Position numbers and translations under genes: made by a program. Under the pieces are notes generated by a model. The model made no database searches, was not told where the DNA came from, and saw only the letters and a program-made list of their open reading frames with translations. From Acidaminobacter sp. (GTDB lineage: Bacteria > Bacillota > Clostridia > Peptostreptococcales > Acidaminobacteraceae): a stretch of DNA of 64,000 bases. The stretch covers positions 20,740 to 84,739 of the forward strand of contig NZ_JAOTSB010000012.1 of NCBI RefSeq assembly GCF_030247605.1. The letters are read 5' to 3'. Below, piece by piece: positions 8,393-16,570 of this stretch (position 1 is the first letter of the stretch; each line of letters begins with the position of its first letter).

Positions 8393-9073
8393 TCACCTCA
8401 CCTCAGGGTTTTCAGACTCACTGAAAGGCGCAGCGCCTTCAGTTTCTTCAGCTGCTTCAGCGGTTTCAAGAATTTCGGACTCTTCAAGATCGTCAAAATC
8501 ATCCGCTGCATCATAGGTATCCAGATCCCGATTTTTATCAAACTTCACCTTGCCACTTGAAGCGGCACTGATTTTCTTCTCAGCTTTCTTGACCTGAGCC
8601 AACAAATTAGGATTCGGGTTTAAATTTTTCACCTCTGCAATCAGCGCTTTAGCCTTCTGAAAATCGTACTTTTCGGCGTAAAGAACTGCCAATTGAAATT
8701 TAACAATGCTGAGATCATCCGCATGGCGGACTTTGTGGGTCAAGGAGGCCTCAAAATCTCTTATGGCTTCATCAGTCTTGCCTTCCGCCGCTTCAACGTA
8801 CCCCTTCGCCATGAAGTGGTACGAACGGTAGGACGGGCTCAGCCATTCAGGACGAATGGTTTCATTGACATGAAACTTCGCCTTTTGGAGGTTGTTTTCG
8901 CGGATCGCCTTGATGGCTAAGGCGACAGAACCCTGTCGAACTATGGCGACGCCAATAAATATTGACCCTACAGCGAATAGCGCCGCAAGACTTTGACTTC
9001 CTGTGAAATAAAAATAGACCGCAACAATGAAATAAGTCAAGGTCAGTGCCAGTTTCATCAGTCTTCCTGTCAT
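8393..9073 (-). CDS. Membrane-anchored TPR-like protein
   Basis: A 226-residue protein of unknown function. Two hydrophobic segments (about 6-24 and 27-47) anchor a cytoplasmic part with helical repeats like tetratricopeptide units (AKGYVEAAEGKTDEAIRDFE; QLAVLYAEKYDFQKAKALI). These suggest a protein-protein interaction scaffold. The last 50 residues are acidic (DAADDFDDLEESEILE). It is packed between the PH-like membrane protein (6-nt gap) and the cyclase (6-nt gap). ATG 9073 is used; an ATG five codons later has AGGA better spaced and may be the true start. Confidence 0.75.
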   Translation of the reverse strand: MTGRLMKLALTLTYFIVAVYFYFTGSQSLAALFAVGSIFIGVAIVRQGSVALAIKAIRENNLQKAKFHVNETIRPEWLSPSYRSYHFMAKGYVEAAEGKTDEAIRDFEASLTHKVRHADDLSIVKFQLAVLYAEKYDFQKAKALIAEVKNLNPNPNLLAQVKKAEKKISAASSGKVKFDKNRDLDTYDAADDFDDLEESEILETAEAAEETEGAAPFSESENPEVR

Positions 9074-9079
9074 CTCATA

Positions 9080-9601
9080 TTACCTGCCCTTTTCTTTAAC
9101 ATAGCTGCCCGCAGCCTTCTTTACCATTTTTTCCATTTCCTTAAGTGTTGTCTCATCAATAGGTCTGCAAGAAATGCCGGCGCGTTTTGTCTTCGAATCC
9201 ACCATGACCTCAAAGGAAACTCTGGTTGGAGAAATTTTAAAGTCCTTGACTGATTTCCATGGATAATATCTGCCGCGTACCTTTCCAAACAGATCGACGA
9301 ATGCCAAGCCGGTCTCAGTGATCAAGAGATCATCCGTTTGAAGATAAATCATCATGAAGATCAAGGAAATCCAGAAGGAGATTTCCACGCCCTTTTGAGG
9401 GGTCATGCCCTCCGTCCCGAAAACAATGGAGGCGAGGCTGCCTGCTACAAAAAGAAGAAATATGGCCAGCAAACCCGTTTTGAAACGGCTTTTGAGGTGA
9501 TAGCGTACTTTGCCGGTGTTTTTGTTGCCCTGGTTGACCAGCATATAGCCCAAAAATACGGTCCCGATCAGTGTACCTACTGAGAAAATGATTGTGTTCA
9601 A
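9080..9601 (-). CDS. Small membrane protein with PH-like domain (DUF5673-like)
   Basis: A 173-residue protein with three or four hydrophobic segments in the first 100 residues and a soluble C-terminus (DLLITETGLAFVDLFGK, then YYPWKSVKDFKIS) of the kind found in bacterial PH-like membrane proteins such as DUF5673. I start it at TTG 9601 because AGGAGG lies nine bases upstream; the ATG at 9661 lies in the repeat element upstream and has no ribosome binding site. It heads a three-gene unit with the TPR protein and the cyclase. Function unknown. Confidence 0.7.
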   Translation of the reverse strand: MNTIIFSVGTLIGTVFLGYMLVNQGNKNTGKVRYHLKSRFKTGLLAIFLLFVAGSLASIVFGTEGMTPQKGVEISFWISLIFMMIYLQTDDLLITETGLAFVDLFGKVRGRYYPWKSVKDFKISPTRVSFEVMVDSKTKRAGISCRPIDETTLKEMEKMVKKAAGSYVKEKGR

Positions 9602-9628
9602 TGGACGAAACCTCCTGAAATGAAATTG

Positions 9629-9668
9629 GGTCGCGGTGTGGGATGAAGCGACCATCGGCAAAAAAATG
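9629..9668. repeat. ACCATCGGCA-type element (single arm)
   Basis: GGTCGC...GCGACC forms a small dyad that runs into ACCATCGGCAAAAAAATG. The last string recurs almost exactly at 38896-38912, in another intergenic region. It is a member or remnant of the TGCCGATGGT family. Confidence 0.55.
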
Positions 9669-9679
9669 AAGACAAGGAT

Positions 9680-11041
9680 TTATTGGAGTTCATGAATGAC
9701 GTTGCTCAGCCACTTCTGACTCCTGTAGCGCCTGTAGGTCAGGACGGACTTGACGATCTCCTCTGACATCAGCATAGCCACGGTAATGATGACACCTGCC
9801 TGCAGCCAAACAGCGCCGGCAAACGCCAGCGGTACGCCGAACAGCCAGACCGCGGCCACTTCAACATAGAGGGCATACTTGGTGTCGCCGCCGCCCCTTA
9901 AGACACCGACAATCATCATGAGATTGAAGGTTTTGAAGAAAGTGAAGGCAGCGAAAAGGTACATCAGATGAGTAGTCGTTTGTGTCAGCGCGGGATCCAG
10001 ACCAAAGAGCTTAAGGACGCTGCCGGCAGTCAAGGCCATAAACAGCGCGATCAGAAGGGCGCCTCCCTGAGACAGCTTCAAGAAATGACTGGCATATAGA
10101 CGTGCCAGGGGTTCCTCGCCCGCGCCAATACGGTTGCCTATCATGACCTGACAAGCGGCGGCCATGCCCATGAAGATGACCTCATAAAAACGAAACAGAG
10201 AATTGGCCACTTGGTAGCCGGCAATAGCTTCAGCGCTGATTCTGGCAACAGCCACGTTATACAAGACTGTTCCAATGGCCCAAAGTGTTTCATTCGCGAC
10301 GACGGGTGACGCTTTGTCGAGGATTTTCAGCATGTAGGACTTGCTGAATGCAAGAAGCTCCCTGGGCTTTGCGGCAAGGACGTGATCCGTTTTATAGATG
10401 ACGGTCAAAATCACGACAAATTCAATCAGCCGGGCAATCAGCGTTGCAATGGCAGCGCCCTTGACGCCGAGTTCCGGCATGCCGAGCTTCCCGAAAATCA
10501 GGCCATAGTTCAGGACGGTGTTGACGGCAAGGGAAATGGCGCTGACCACCGTAGGCATTTTTGCCTGCTCGATACTTCTGGCTGCGACCGCGAAGCTGAA
10601 GGATACTGCAGTAAAGATGTAACTCCAGCCGACAATTCTCAGGTAGTCGCTGCCCAGTCGAATGATTTCAGAATTGCCATCACTCAAAAAGCCCATGATT
10701 TGATTCGGTGTCACAACTGCCACCAGCATAAACAGCCCTGTGACCGCAATGCCAAATGCCAGGGCTACCCCCATGGTGCGTTTGATGTTGGCTACATCCC
10801 GTTTCCCCCAGAACTGGGCTATAAAGACCGAAGCGCCGCTGTTGATGCCAAAGATCAGCAGGATCATCACAAAGAAAACCTGATTTGCCAAACCTACGGC
10901 AGCGATAGCTTCCTTGCCCACTTGCCCAATCATCACGGTATCCACCATGTTAAGTGAGGTTTGAATCAGGTTCTGGATCATGACAGGAATGCCAATCCTG
11001 AACATTGTTTTTAAAAATTCGCGGTCCTTATACCACTCCAT
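9680..11041 (-). CDS. MATE-family multidrug/Na+ exporter
   Basis: A 453-residue, 12-helix inner-membrane exporter of the multidrug and toxic compound extrusion family, driven by Na+ or H+. The N-terminal stretch (MIQNLIQTSLNMVDTVMIG) and the twofold repeat of six helices are typical, with full-length size. ATG 11041 has GGAGGAC six bases upstream, so the longer frame to 11059 is not used. It stands alone between repeat elements. It is not closely similar to the second MATE protein at 40861-42228; the substrate is unknown. Confidence 0.92.
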   Translation of the reverse strand: MEWYKDREFLKTMFRIGIPVMIQNLIQTSLNMVDTVMIGQVGKEAIAAVGLANQVFFVMILLIFGINSGASVFIAQFWGKRDVANIKRTMGVALAFGIAVTGLFMLVAVVTPNQIMGFLSDGNSEIIRLGSDYLRIVGWSYIFTAVSFSFAVAARSIEQAKMPTVVSAISLAVNTVLNYGLIFGKLGMPELGVKGAAIATLIARLIEFVVILTVIYKTDHVLAAKPRELLAFSKSYMLKILDKASPVVANETLWAIGTVLYNVAVARISAEAIAGYQVANSLFRFYEVIFMGMAAACQVMIGNRIGAGEEPLARLYASHFLKLSQGGALLIALFMALTAGSVLKLFGLDPALTQTTTHLMYLFAAFTFFKTFNLMMIVGVLRGGGDTKYALYVEVAAVWLFGVPLAFAGAVWLQAGVIITVAMLMSEEIVKSVLTYRRYRSQKWLSNVIHELQ

Positions 11042-11182
11042 GTTGTCCTCCGAGTTCACGTCATCTTTTTTATTATAACCGATTCGCCGTGACTAAAGAA
11101 CTCCTGTAGAAATTAATTTTCACATGTTTGTTTCAGGTGTCTGCCACTTAATTCAGCACTTCTTTTGTAAGGTTTCCAAATT

Positions 11183-11251
11183 AAAAAAAGGATGAAATTG
11201 CCGTCTCACCGGAAGTCTGAAACCAAACTTCCATGGACGCCAACTTCATCC
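11183..11251 (-). terminator. Terminator of the CoA-transferase gene
   Basis: On the minus strand a 16-bp stem (GGATGAAGTTGGCGTC with GACGGCAATTTCATCC, one G-U pair and one mismatch) encloses a second hairpin (GGAAGT...ACTTCC) and ends in seven T residues. Confidence 0.8.
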
Positions 11252-11291
11252 CATTGACGCAGTTCTGCCCCCCAGCTGACCGCGCCCGTGA

Positions 11292-12434
11292 CTATTCGCC
11301 AAGAAATTCCTTCAGCACCTCTTCCGTGTGCTGCCCAAGAGTCGGCGCCGGCGAAAGGATTGCGCCCGGCGTCGCGCTGAGCTTGACCGGAATCCCCGGC
11401 ATTTTGAGCTTGCCTGCTACAGGATGCTCGACCTCTATGATCATATCCCGAGCCAGAACCTGCTCATTTTCAATGACTTTATCCACCGTGTTGATTGGAC
11501 CGTTTGGTACACCGGCCTCATCGAGAATCAACTGCCACTGGGCTGTGGTCTTTTCGCGGACAGCAGCCGCCACCAAAGGTCTGAGACTCTCATAGTTCTC
11601 CAGACGCTTTGGATTTGTGTCAAAGCGCGGATCTGAGGCAAGGGACTCCAGGCCGGAAACCTTGCAGAACGTGCGCCACAGGTTGTCATTCCCGGCGGCG
11701 ATCATGATTTCCCCATCCTCAGTTTCAAAGGGCTCAAAGGGCACAATAGAGGCGTGCTTGTTGCCGGCTGGTTTTGGTACCTCGCCGGTGACCACATAGC
11801 GCGCAATGGCATTTTCCAGAATGGCCACCTGACAGTCCAGCATGGCCACATCCACCTTCTGCCCCACACCAGTTTTATGCCTGTGGTTCAGAGCCGCCAA
11901 AATACCTATGGCCGTAAACATGCCCGCGTTAATATCACCAACGGACGGACCCACCCGGGTCGGCTCGCCGCCCACCTGACCGGTAATGGACATAATCCCG
12001 CCCATGGCCTGCACGACGCCGTCATAAGCCGGTCTGTCGCTGTATGGCCCAGTATGGCCAAACCCAGAAGCAGCTGCATAGATGATGGACGGATGATATG
12101 TCTTGATGTCTTCATAGCCAAAGCCCAGCTTTTCCATAGTCCCCGGTCTGAAGTTCTCTACGACGACATCCATTTTCATAAGGAGCGCCTTCAAAGTCGC
12201 CTTACCTTCAGGACTTTTCAGATCCAGGACAATGCTGCGCTTGTTTCGGTTAAGACTCATGAAATACGCGCTCTCACCCTTCTGATACGGACCAAAGTGG
12301 CGCGAATCATCCCCGGTGACCGGCATTTCAACCTTGATGACATCAGCGCCGAGATCCGCCAGAATCATGGTGCAATAAGGACCTGCCAGAACGCGGGTCA
12401 GGTCGAGAACTTTAAGACCTTCCAGTGGACCCAT
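11292..12434 (-). CDS. Class III CoA-transferase (CaiB/BaiF family)
   Basis: A 380-residue family III CoA transferase, which moves CoA between carboxylic acids (formyl-CoA/oxalate, carnitine, bile acid types). The N-terminus GLKVLDLTRVLAGPYCTMILADLGADVIKVE is the family hallmark (shown here from residue 5 on in two parts: GLKVLDLTRVLAGPY and CTMILADLGADVIKVE). VVENFRPGTMEKLG follows, and the usual catalytic Asp is expected near residue 165. ATG 12434 has GGAGGGG five bases upstream. It lies 75 nt after the third cyclase gene and is the last gene of the oxamate carbamoyltransferase-type block, before a terminator. An acid of ureide or oxalate metabolism is a reasonable substrate, but this is inferred from context only. 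Confidence 0.9.
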   Translation of the reverse strand: MGPLEGLKVLDLTRVLAGPYCTMILADLGADVIKVEMPVTGDDSRHFGPYQKGESAYFMSLNRNKRSIVLDLKSPEGKATLKALLMKMDVVVENFRPGTMEKLGFGYEDIKTYHPSIIYAAASGFGHTGPYSDRPAYDGVVQAMGGIMSITGQVGGEPTRVGPSVGDINAGMFTAIGILAALNHRHKTGVGQKVDVAMLDCQVAILENAIARYVVTGEVPKPAGNKHASIVPFEPFETEDGEIMIAAGNDNLWRTFCKVSGLESLASDPRFDTNPKRLENYESLRPLVAAAVREKTTAQWQLILDEAGVPNGPINTVDKVIENEQVLARDMIIEVEHPVAGKLKMPGIPVKLSATPGAILSPAPTLGQHTEEVLKEFLGE

Positions 12435-12509
12435 CCAAACCCCTCCAGTCACTTAAGTCAAACAGCGCCTGCCCCGCCGGACACAGCGGAGCAAGCAGAT
12501 TTCTGTTCA

Positions 12510-13298
12510 CTATTCCTTCTCGTCGTAGGCAACAATGCGGCAGATGCTGGACTCGCCGCCGACAAATCTCCAAGGATAGCAGCCAATGATCAAACGTTTA
12601 TTGAGGATTTTATCAATTTCGCCGCCCAGATTTTCCGCGTGAATGATATCATCCGGGAACAAATCAATATGCATGAGCTGATAGTCATCATCCGGAAAGA
12701 ACTCTTCGAGGCTCTTGCCGTACTTCGCCTGAAGGTATGCATCCGCTTTCTTGGCTTCCTTAGGCTCCCAGTCGCGGATCTTCGTGTTCATAGGGTGATC
12801 CGCAGAGCCGCAGTCCACGCCAATCCACTTGATGTCCATTTCCTGGCACCATTTTGAGAATTCCTTGGTTGGTCCCGGATGGCGCAGCATGTAGCGGCGC
12901 TCGTCTGCCTCAGGCTGATCCCAGCCGTATTTATGATAGCCGGTGTTGATGATCAGTATGTCGCCCTTTTTAACTTCAACGCGGTCCGTGATGTCCTTGG
13001 ACGTGTAAATGCCGTAATCTTCCGCAATATCCGACAGGTCGACGACCACGCCAGGGCCAATCAAATCCTCAAGTGGGATGGAAGCAATGTCTCTGCCATG
13101 TGTGCAGAAGTGAAGCGACCCGTCCAGATGTGTGCCAACGTGGTTGGAGGTCGTAATCAGCTGGCCGTTGGCGCCGTTTGGCGTCAATCGCTTGAAAAAT
13201 TTGACCTGAAGCGGCTCATAAGTCGGCCAAGGCGGTGTCAGGTGGCTGAGTCCCTGTGTGAGATCATACATTTGAACTTTGTCCCAGAAATTTAGCAT
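12510..13298 (-). CDS. Cyclase-family metal-dependent hydrolase (long form)
   Basis: A 262-residue cyclase / kynurenine-formamidase-like protein. The metal motif is NHVGTHLDGSLHF, intact, and GVDCGSADHPMN follows near residue 150. It is longer than the other two paralogues by an insertion around residues 160-200 (charged, KEAKKADAYLQAKYGKSLEE). ATG 13298 has GGAGGGA six bases upstream. It lies between the DUF1116 gene and the CoA transferase. Members of this family occur beside ureide and oxamate genes, so hydrolysis of an amide such as a ureide derivative is plausible; the substrate is not shown by sequence. Confidence 0.88.
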   Translation of the reverse strand: MLNFWDKVQMYDLTQGLSHLTPPWPTYEPLQVKFFKRLTPNGANGQLITTSNHVGTHLDGSLHFCTHGRDIASIPLEDLIGPGVVVDLSDIAEDYGIYTSKDITDRVEVKKGDILIINTGYHKYGWDQPEADERRYMLRHPGPTKEFSKWCQEMDIKWIGVDCGSADHPMNTKIRDWEPKEAKKADAYLQAKYGKSLEEFFPDDDYQLMHIDLFPDDIIHAENLGGEIDKILNKRLIIGCYPWRFVGGESSICRIVAYDEKE

Positions 13299-13343
13299 GA
13301 ATTTCCCTCCTGTTTTCAACTTTGTCAACTGAGTAGTGAAGCC

Positions 13344-13410
13344 TGCCGATGGTTGTTAATTAGTGCGACGTCGATTTTTAGTGTTAGCGTGGCACAAGTC
13401 ACCATCGGCA
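13344..13410. repeat. TGCCGATGGT inverted-repeat element
   Basis: Perfect 10-bp arms, TGCCGATGGT at 13344-13353 and ACCATCGGCA at 13401-13410, bound a 67-bp element between the DUF1116 and cyclase genes. The same arms bound elements at 29226-29276 (shorter match) and 38815-38905. Confidence 0.75.
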
Positions 13411-13432
13411 AAGGAATTACTTAATTGAGTCT

Positions 13433-14692
13433 CTAAATGAGGCCCCGTGCCTGGGCGTCTTCCACGAATGCTTCCAGCGCATCCTCGAAGCACTTCATAG
13501 GCGGACGGACGAGACCTGCGCCTACCTGTCCGACGCCGGCATTTTTATGGGCGATCCCCGTATTGATAATTGGGCGGATCTGAGTCTCGATAACCTTCAT
13601 GATATCGATGCCGGTAGGAGACCCTCTGAAATTCATAGGCGGCAGTTTAAAGGCCGAACTTTCGCCAATGGTGATTTCATACATAGACGACGTGAAGTTA
13701 AAAGCATCCTGCGGGGTCCCGCCGACGAACTGAACAATGGCCGGCGCCGTTGCCATGGCGAATCCGCCTATACCGCACGTCTCCGTAATGACGCTGTCGC
13801 CAATATCCGGGTTGGCATCCTCTTTGGTGAACCCCGGGAAGAACAAACCATCAATGATTTCTGCAGGTGCAGTAAACCAGCGGTTTCCCAGTCCCGAAAC
13901 GCGAATGCCAAAATCCGTGCCATTTCTGGCCATTGTGTAGACCATGGTCGAATTCTCGATGCCCTCCAAAGGATCCAGGGAGCACTTGCAGGCTGGCATG
14001 GTGAGATTGAGGAAAAAGTGGTCGTTGGAATGCATGAACTTCAGGACGTCGCGCTTGTCCTCATCAGAAAACTCTGTCATGACGAGGTACGGCGCAAGCT
14101 CTCTGATCAGAAGCGAGGTGCCGGCCTTATTACGATTATGGCCTTCATCTCCCATCTGGACGACTTGAGCAATCATAGTCTTGAGGTCAATAGGACCGGA
14201 AAGCGCCAGCGTCGCTTTAAGGACCGGCGCCAAGACCTTCTCCATCCATTTCAGGCGGTCTATGACTTCTTCAGAAAAAGCGCCGTAACGCAGCACTTTG
14301 CCCAAACCTTCATTCAGCGTGCAGTAAGCCATATTGCCAAAGGCCTCGTTTCGAAGCTTCCAGACCGGCATGCTGAAGGTGGTGACTCCGGCCATTGGTC
14401 CAACGGCATTGTGGTGATGGCAGGAATCAAAGGTAATTTTTCCTGAGGCTGCCAGCTCCAAGGCTTCCGCCTCGTCTTTGGCAAGTCCTTCATAAATCAG
14501 GCCTCCGACAATAGCACCGCGCAGCGGGCCGCTCATACGGTCCCAGGTAATTGGCGGACCGGCGTGCAGCACTGTCATCTTATCCATTCCGGGGATGTCT
14601 TCTCCGGCCGTGCCTATCCCGACAATAGTCGGCTGTGCCAACTGAAGGCGATCAAAAGCCTCTTGATTGGCTCTTAAAATCCTCTCTTCCAA
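13433..14692 (-). CDS. allG: DUF1116 protein, AllG/YlbE-type oxamate carbamoyltransferase component
   Basis: A 419-residue DUF1116 protein. Family marks include GIGTAGEDIPGMD, HAGPPITWDRMSGPLRGA, FDSCHHHNAVGPMAGV and GIRVSGLGNRWFTAPA. In E. coli the neighbouring trio FdrA-YlbE-YlbF (AllFGH) has been reported to be the long-sought oxamate carbamoyltransferase of allantoin breakdown, which converts oxalurate plus phosphate to oxamate plus carbamoyl phosphate. All three partners are present here. The start is TTG 14692 with GGGAGCGG upstream. It follows the 59-residue small gene by 21 nt. No carbamate kinase, the usual next enzyme, is inside the window. The assignment rests on family and context. 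Confidence 0.88.
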   Translation of the reverse strand: MEERILRANQEAFDRLQLAQPTIVGIGTAGEDIPGMDKMTVLHAGPPITWDRMSGPLRGAIVGGLIYEGLAKDEAEALELAASGKITFDSCHHHNAVGPMAGVTTFSMPVWKLRNEAFGNMAYCTLNEGLGKVLRYGAFSEEVIDRLKWMEKVLAPVLKATLALSGPIDLKTMIAQVVQMGDEGHNRNKAGTSLLIRELAPYLVMTEFSDEDKRDVLKFMHSNDHFFLNLTMPACKCSLDPLEGIENSTMVYTMARNGTDFGIRVSGLGNRWFTAPAEIIDGLFFPGFTKEDANPDIGDSVITETCGIGGFAMATAPAIVQFVGGTPQDAFNFTSSMYEITIGESSAFKLPPMNFRGSPTGIDIMKVIETQIRPIINTGIAHKNAGVGQVGAGLVRPPMKCFEDALEAFVEDAQARGLI

Positions 14693-14713
14693 CTTTACCG
14701 CTCCCTTTCCCTT

Positions 14714-14893
14714 CTATTTCTTCCCTTTCAGCTTGCCGAGCAAACTTAACATTTTCTCATTGCCGCCCGCAGGTGGACGCCAGTCAACCTGAATGACTTC
14801 CACAGACTGGCTCTTAAGGTCTTCATAAAAGGTCTCAAGTCCTAGGTTGGCAACTTTGAGCTGTTTTTCAAATAATCCGTTAAGCGGTTTCAT
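14714..14893 (-). CDS. Small conserved-looking protein between fdrA and DUF1116 (59 residues)
   Basis: A 59-residue reading frame that begins MKPLNGLFEKQLKVANLG and ends with a Lys-rich tail. The middle (VEVIQVDWRPPAGG) looks like a conserved loop rather than random sequence. The ATG overlaps the fdrA stop by one base (TGATG) and GGAGG lies in the end of fdrA, so it is translationally coupled. It ends 21 nt before the DUF1116 start. Its position inside the oxamate carbamoyltransferase cluster suggests that it is a small subunit or an FdrA domain encoded separately. I do not know a named family for it. Confidence 0.78.
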   Translation of the reverse strand: MKPLNGLFEKQLKVANLGLETFYEDLKSQSVEVIQVDWRPPAGGNEKMLSLLGKLKGKK

Positions 14894-16467
14894 CAGTGTT
14901 CGCCTCCCTGATCGCGGATCGCTTTCATGATCTTAGCTGATAGCCGGACAGCCTGAGCATTGGACGGCATCACTATGGCGCCGGCCTCAGACAAGGTCTC
15001 TCTTGAGGCTCTCAGTCCCTGAGGGTCCCCTTCCGTGCCACAGACTGACGCAATCACGGTCAGATCTCCTCCGCTTGCCGCAATGTTTTCTCTGGCTTCA
15101 CGGATTTGAGCGGCAACTTCGCCAGCGGGATCAGGGTGAGAGCCATAGCCAAGGACCACATCCATCAGCAGCACTGCCACATCCGGTGCCGCTTCTTTAA
15201 CGATGCGTTCGCTGCGGGTGGATGGATCGATCATAGGGTGCGGCCTGCCAACGGTAAAGGCGTCGTCTCCAAAATCAATGACAGTATGTTCAGCGGAAAC
15301 CTTGACGTCTTTCAGCTGCTCTTCCGGCTTCAATGGTATGTTTGACCAGATGGTGCCAATTTCCGGTCCAAGGAGCTTCATGGCTTCGTCCGCCAGTGTT
15401 CCGCCGGTGAAAAGGCCTCTCAAATATTTTTGGGTTGGTGCTTTTTTTCCGGCCTCATGAGCGGCCAAAGCCTCTATGTCCGCCTCAGGGACATCAAAGC
15501 CCGCAAAGTCAGAAGGCGCAGATTCTCCCCTCATCAGCGCGACCGCTTTTCTCGCAGCGTCTTCAAGGCTGATACAGGCGACGGCCCCAACAGCCTCAAT
15601 GGCACTTCGGTCGCCGCCTATGAAGTCAACCACGACCGGTTTACCGGCATCTTTGACCAGGTCGAGGACTTTTTTTGCCACATCAGGTGCCGGCGGCTTA
15701 GAGATCAGTACAATAACATTGGTCTCCGGATCAGCAATAAGCGCTTCGAAAGCCTGAAGCATCATCAGCCCGCCAATTTCAGATTTCAAGTCCCGGCCGC
15801 CGGTGCCGATCACTTGTGAAACACCCCCACCTAATTGGTCAATCAGGGACATGATTTCTTGTGTACCGGTTCCTGAGGCACCCACAATACCAATGCCCCC
15901 CGGTTTCACGACATTGCAGAAGGCCAGTGGGATGTGATTGATCATGGCGGTGCCACAGTCCGGTCCCATCATCAACAGCTGTTTCGACACCGCCTTTTCT
16001 TTAAGGCGCTTTTCGTCTTCTATACTGACATTGTCGCTGAACAGCATGACGTGCAGACCGGCATCCAAGGCTTTTTCAACTTCAGCGGCGGCAAAGCGGC
16101 CCGGAAGAGAAATGAGAGCCATATTGAGCTGCGGTTCATTGGAAAGCGCGGTTTGAAGGCTGGCCGGTCTGTAGCTGCTGCCGGCAGAGGATTTCTTCGC
16201 CGAGAGCAAGGCGTCCAGGGCGTTCACCAGCGATTCCATTGTAGCCTCTCCGCTCAGCTCAGCCGTGACAAAGAAATCATTAGCCGACAAGGCTTCCAAC
16301 TCAGGGGTCAATAGGTTGAGGTTGGCGGCAAGCTCTTTGTTAAGCTCTGTTGCCATGCCCACCAGAATGTCTTCCACCCCGGGCAGCTTTGCCAGGTCTT
16401 TGGTGATCAGCATTAAGGTTACGGAGTCGTAGTAGGCATTTTTACGTATGGTCGTTTGTACTGCCAC
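14893..16467 (-). CDS. fdrA: FdrA, acyl-CoA-synthetase-like subunit (AllF-type)
   Basis: A 524-residue FdrA protein, built like the alpha subunit of succinyl-CoA synthetase (CoA-binding and ligase-CoA folds) but acting in ureide breakdown. Markers are GIVGASGTGTQEIMSLIDQL and IGTGGRDL (nucleotide/phosphate loops), MMGPDCGTAMIN and KYLRGLFTGGTLADEAM. The start is GTG 16467, with GAGGAGG eight bases upstream; the frame open to 16578 overlaps the DUF2877 gene and is rejected. It follows DUF2877 by 103 nt and is coupled to the small 59-residue gene. Together with DUF1116 and DUF2877 it should form the oxamate carbamoyltransferase-type complex. Confidence 0.92.
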   Translation of the reverse strand: MAVQTTIRKNAYYDSVTLMLITKDLAKLPGVEDILVGMATELNKELAANLNLLTPELEALSANDFFVTAELSGEATMESLVNALDALLSAKKSSAGSSYRPASLQTALSNEPQLNMALISLPGRFAAAEVEKALDAGLHVMLFSDNVSIEDEKRLKEKAVSKQLLMMGPDCGTAMINHIPLAFCNVVKPGGIGIVGASGTGTQEIMSLIDQLGGGVSQVIGTGGRDLKSEIGGLMMLQAFEALIADPETNVIVLISKPPAPDVAKKVLDLVKDAGKPVVVDFIGGDRSAIEAVGAVACISLEDAARKAVALMRGESAPSDFAGFDVPEADIEALAAHEAGKKAPTQKYLRGLFTGGTLADEAMKLLGPEIGTIWSNIPLKPEEQLKDVKVSAEHTVIDFGDDAFTVGRPHPMIDPSTRSERIVKEAAPDVAVLLMDVVLGYGSHPDPAGEVAAQIREARENIAASGGDLTVIASVCGTEGDPQGLRASRETLSEAGAIVMPSNAQAVRLSAKIMKAIRDQGGEH

Positions 16468-16570
16468 TGTCACTTCCTCCTCGTATTGTAATGAATGGTT
16501 CCAGCTGCATGTCACATCCGGTGAAGACAGGCTTTGAAAAGCATTAAAGCATCTTCCGTAGTGATGGGTC

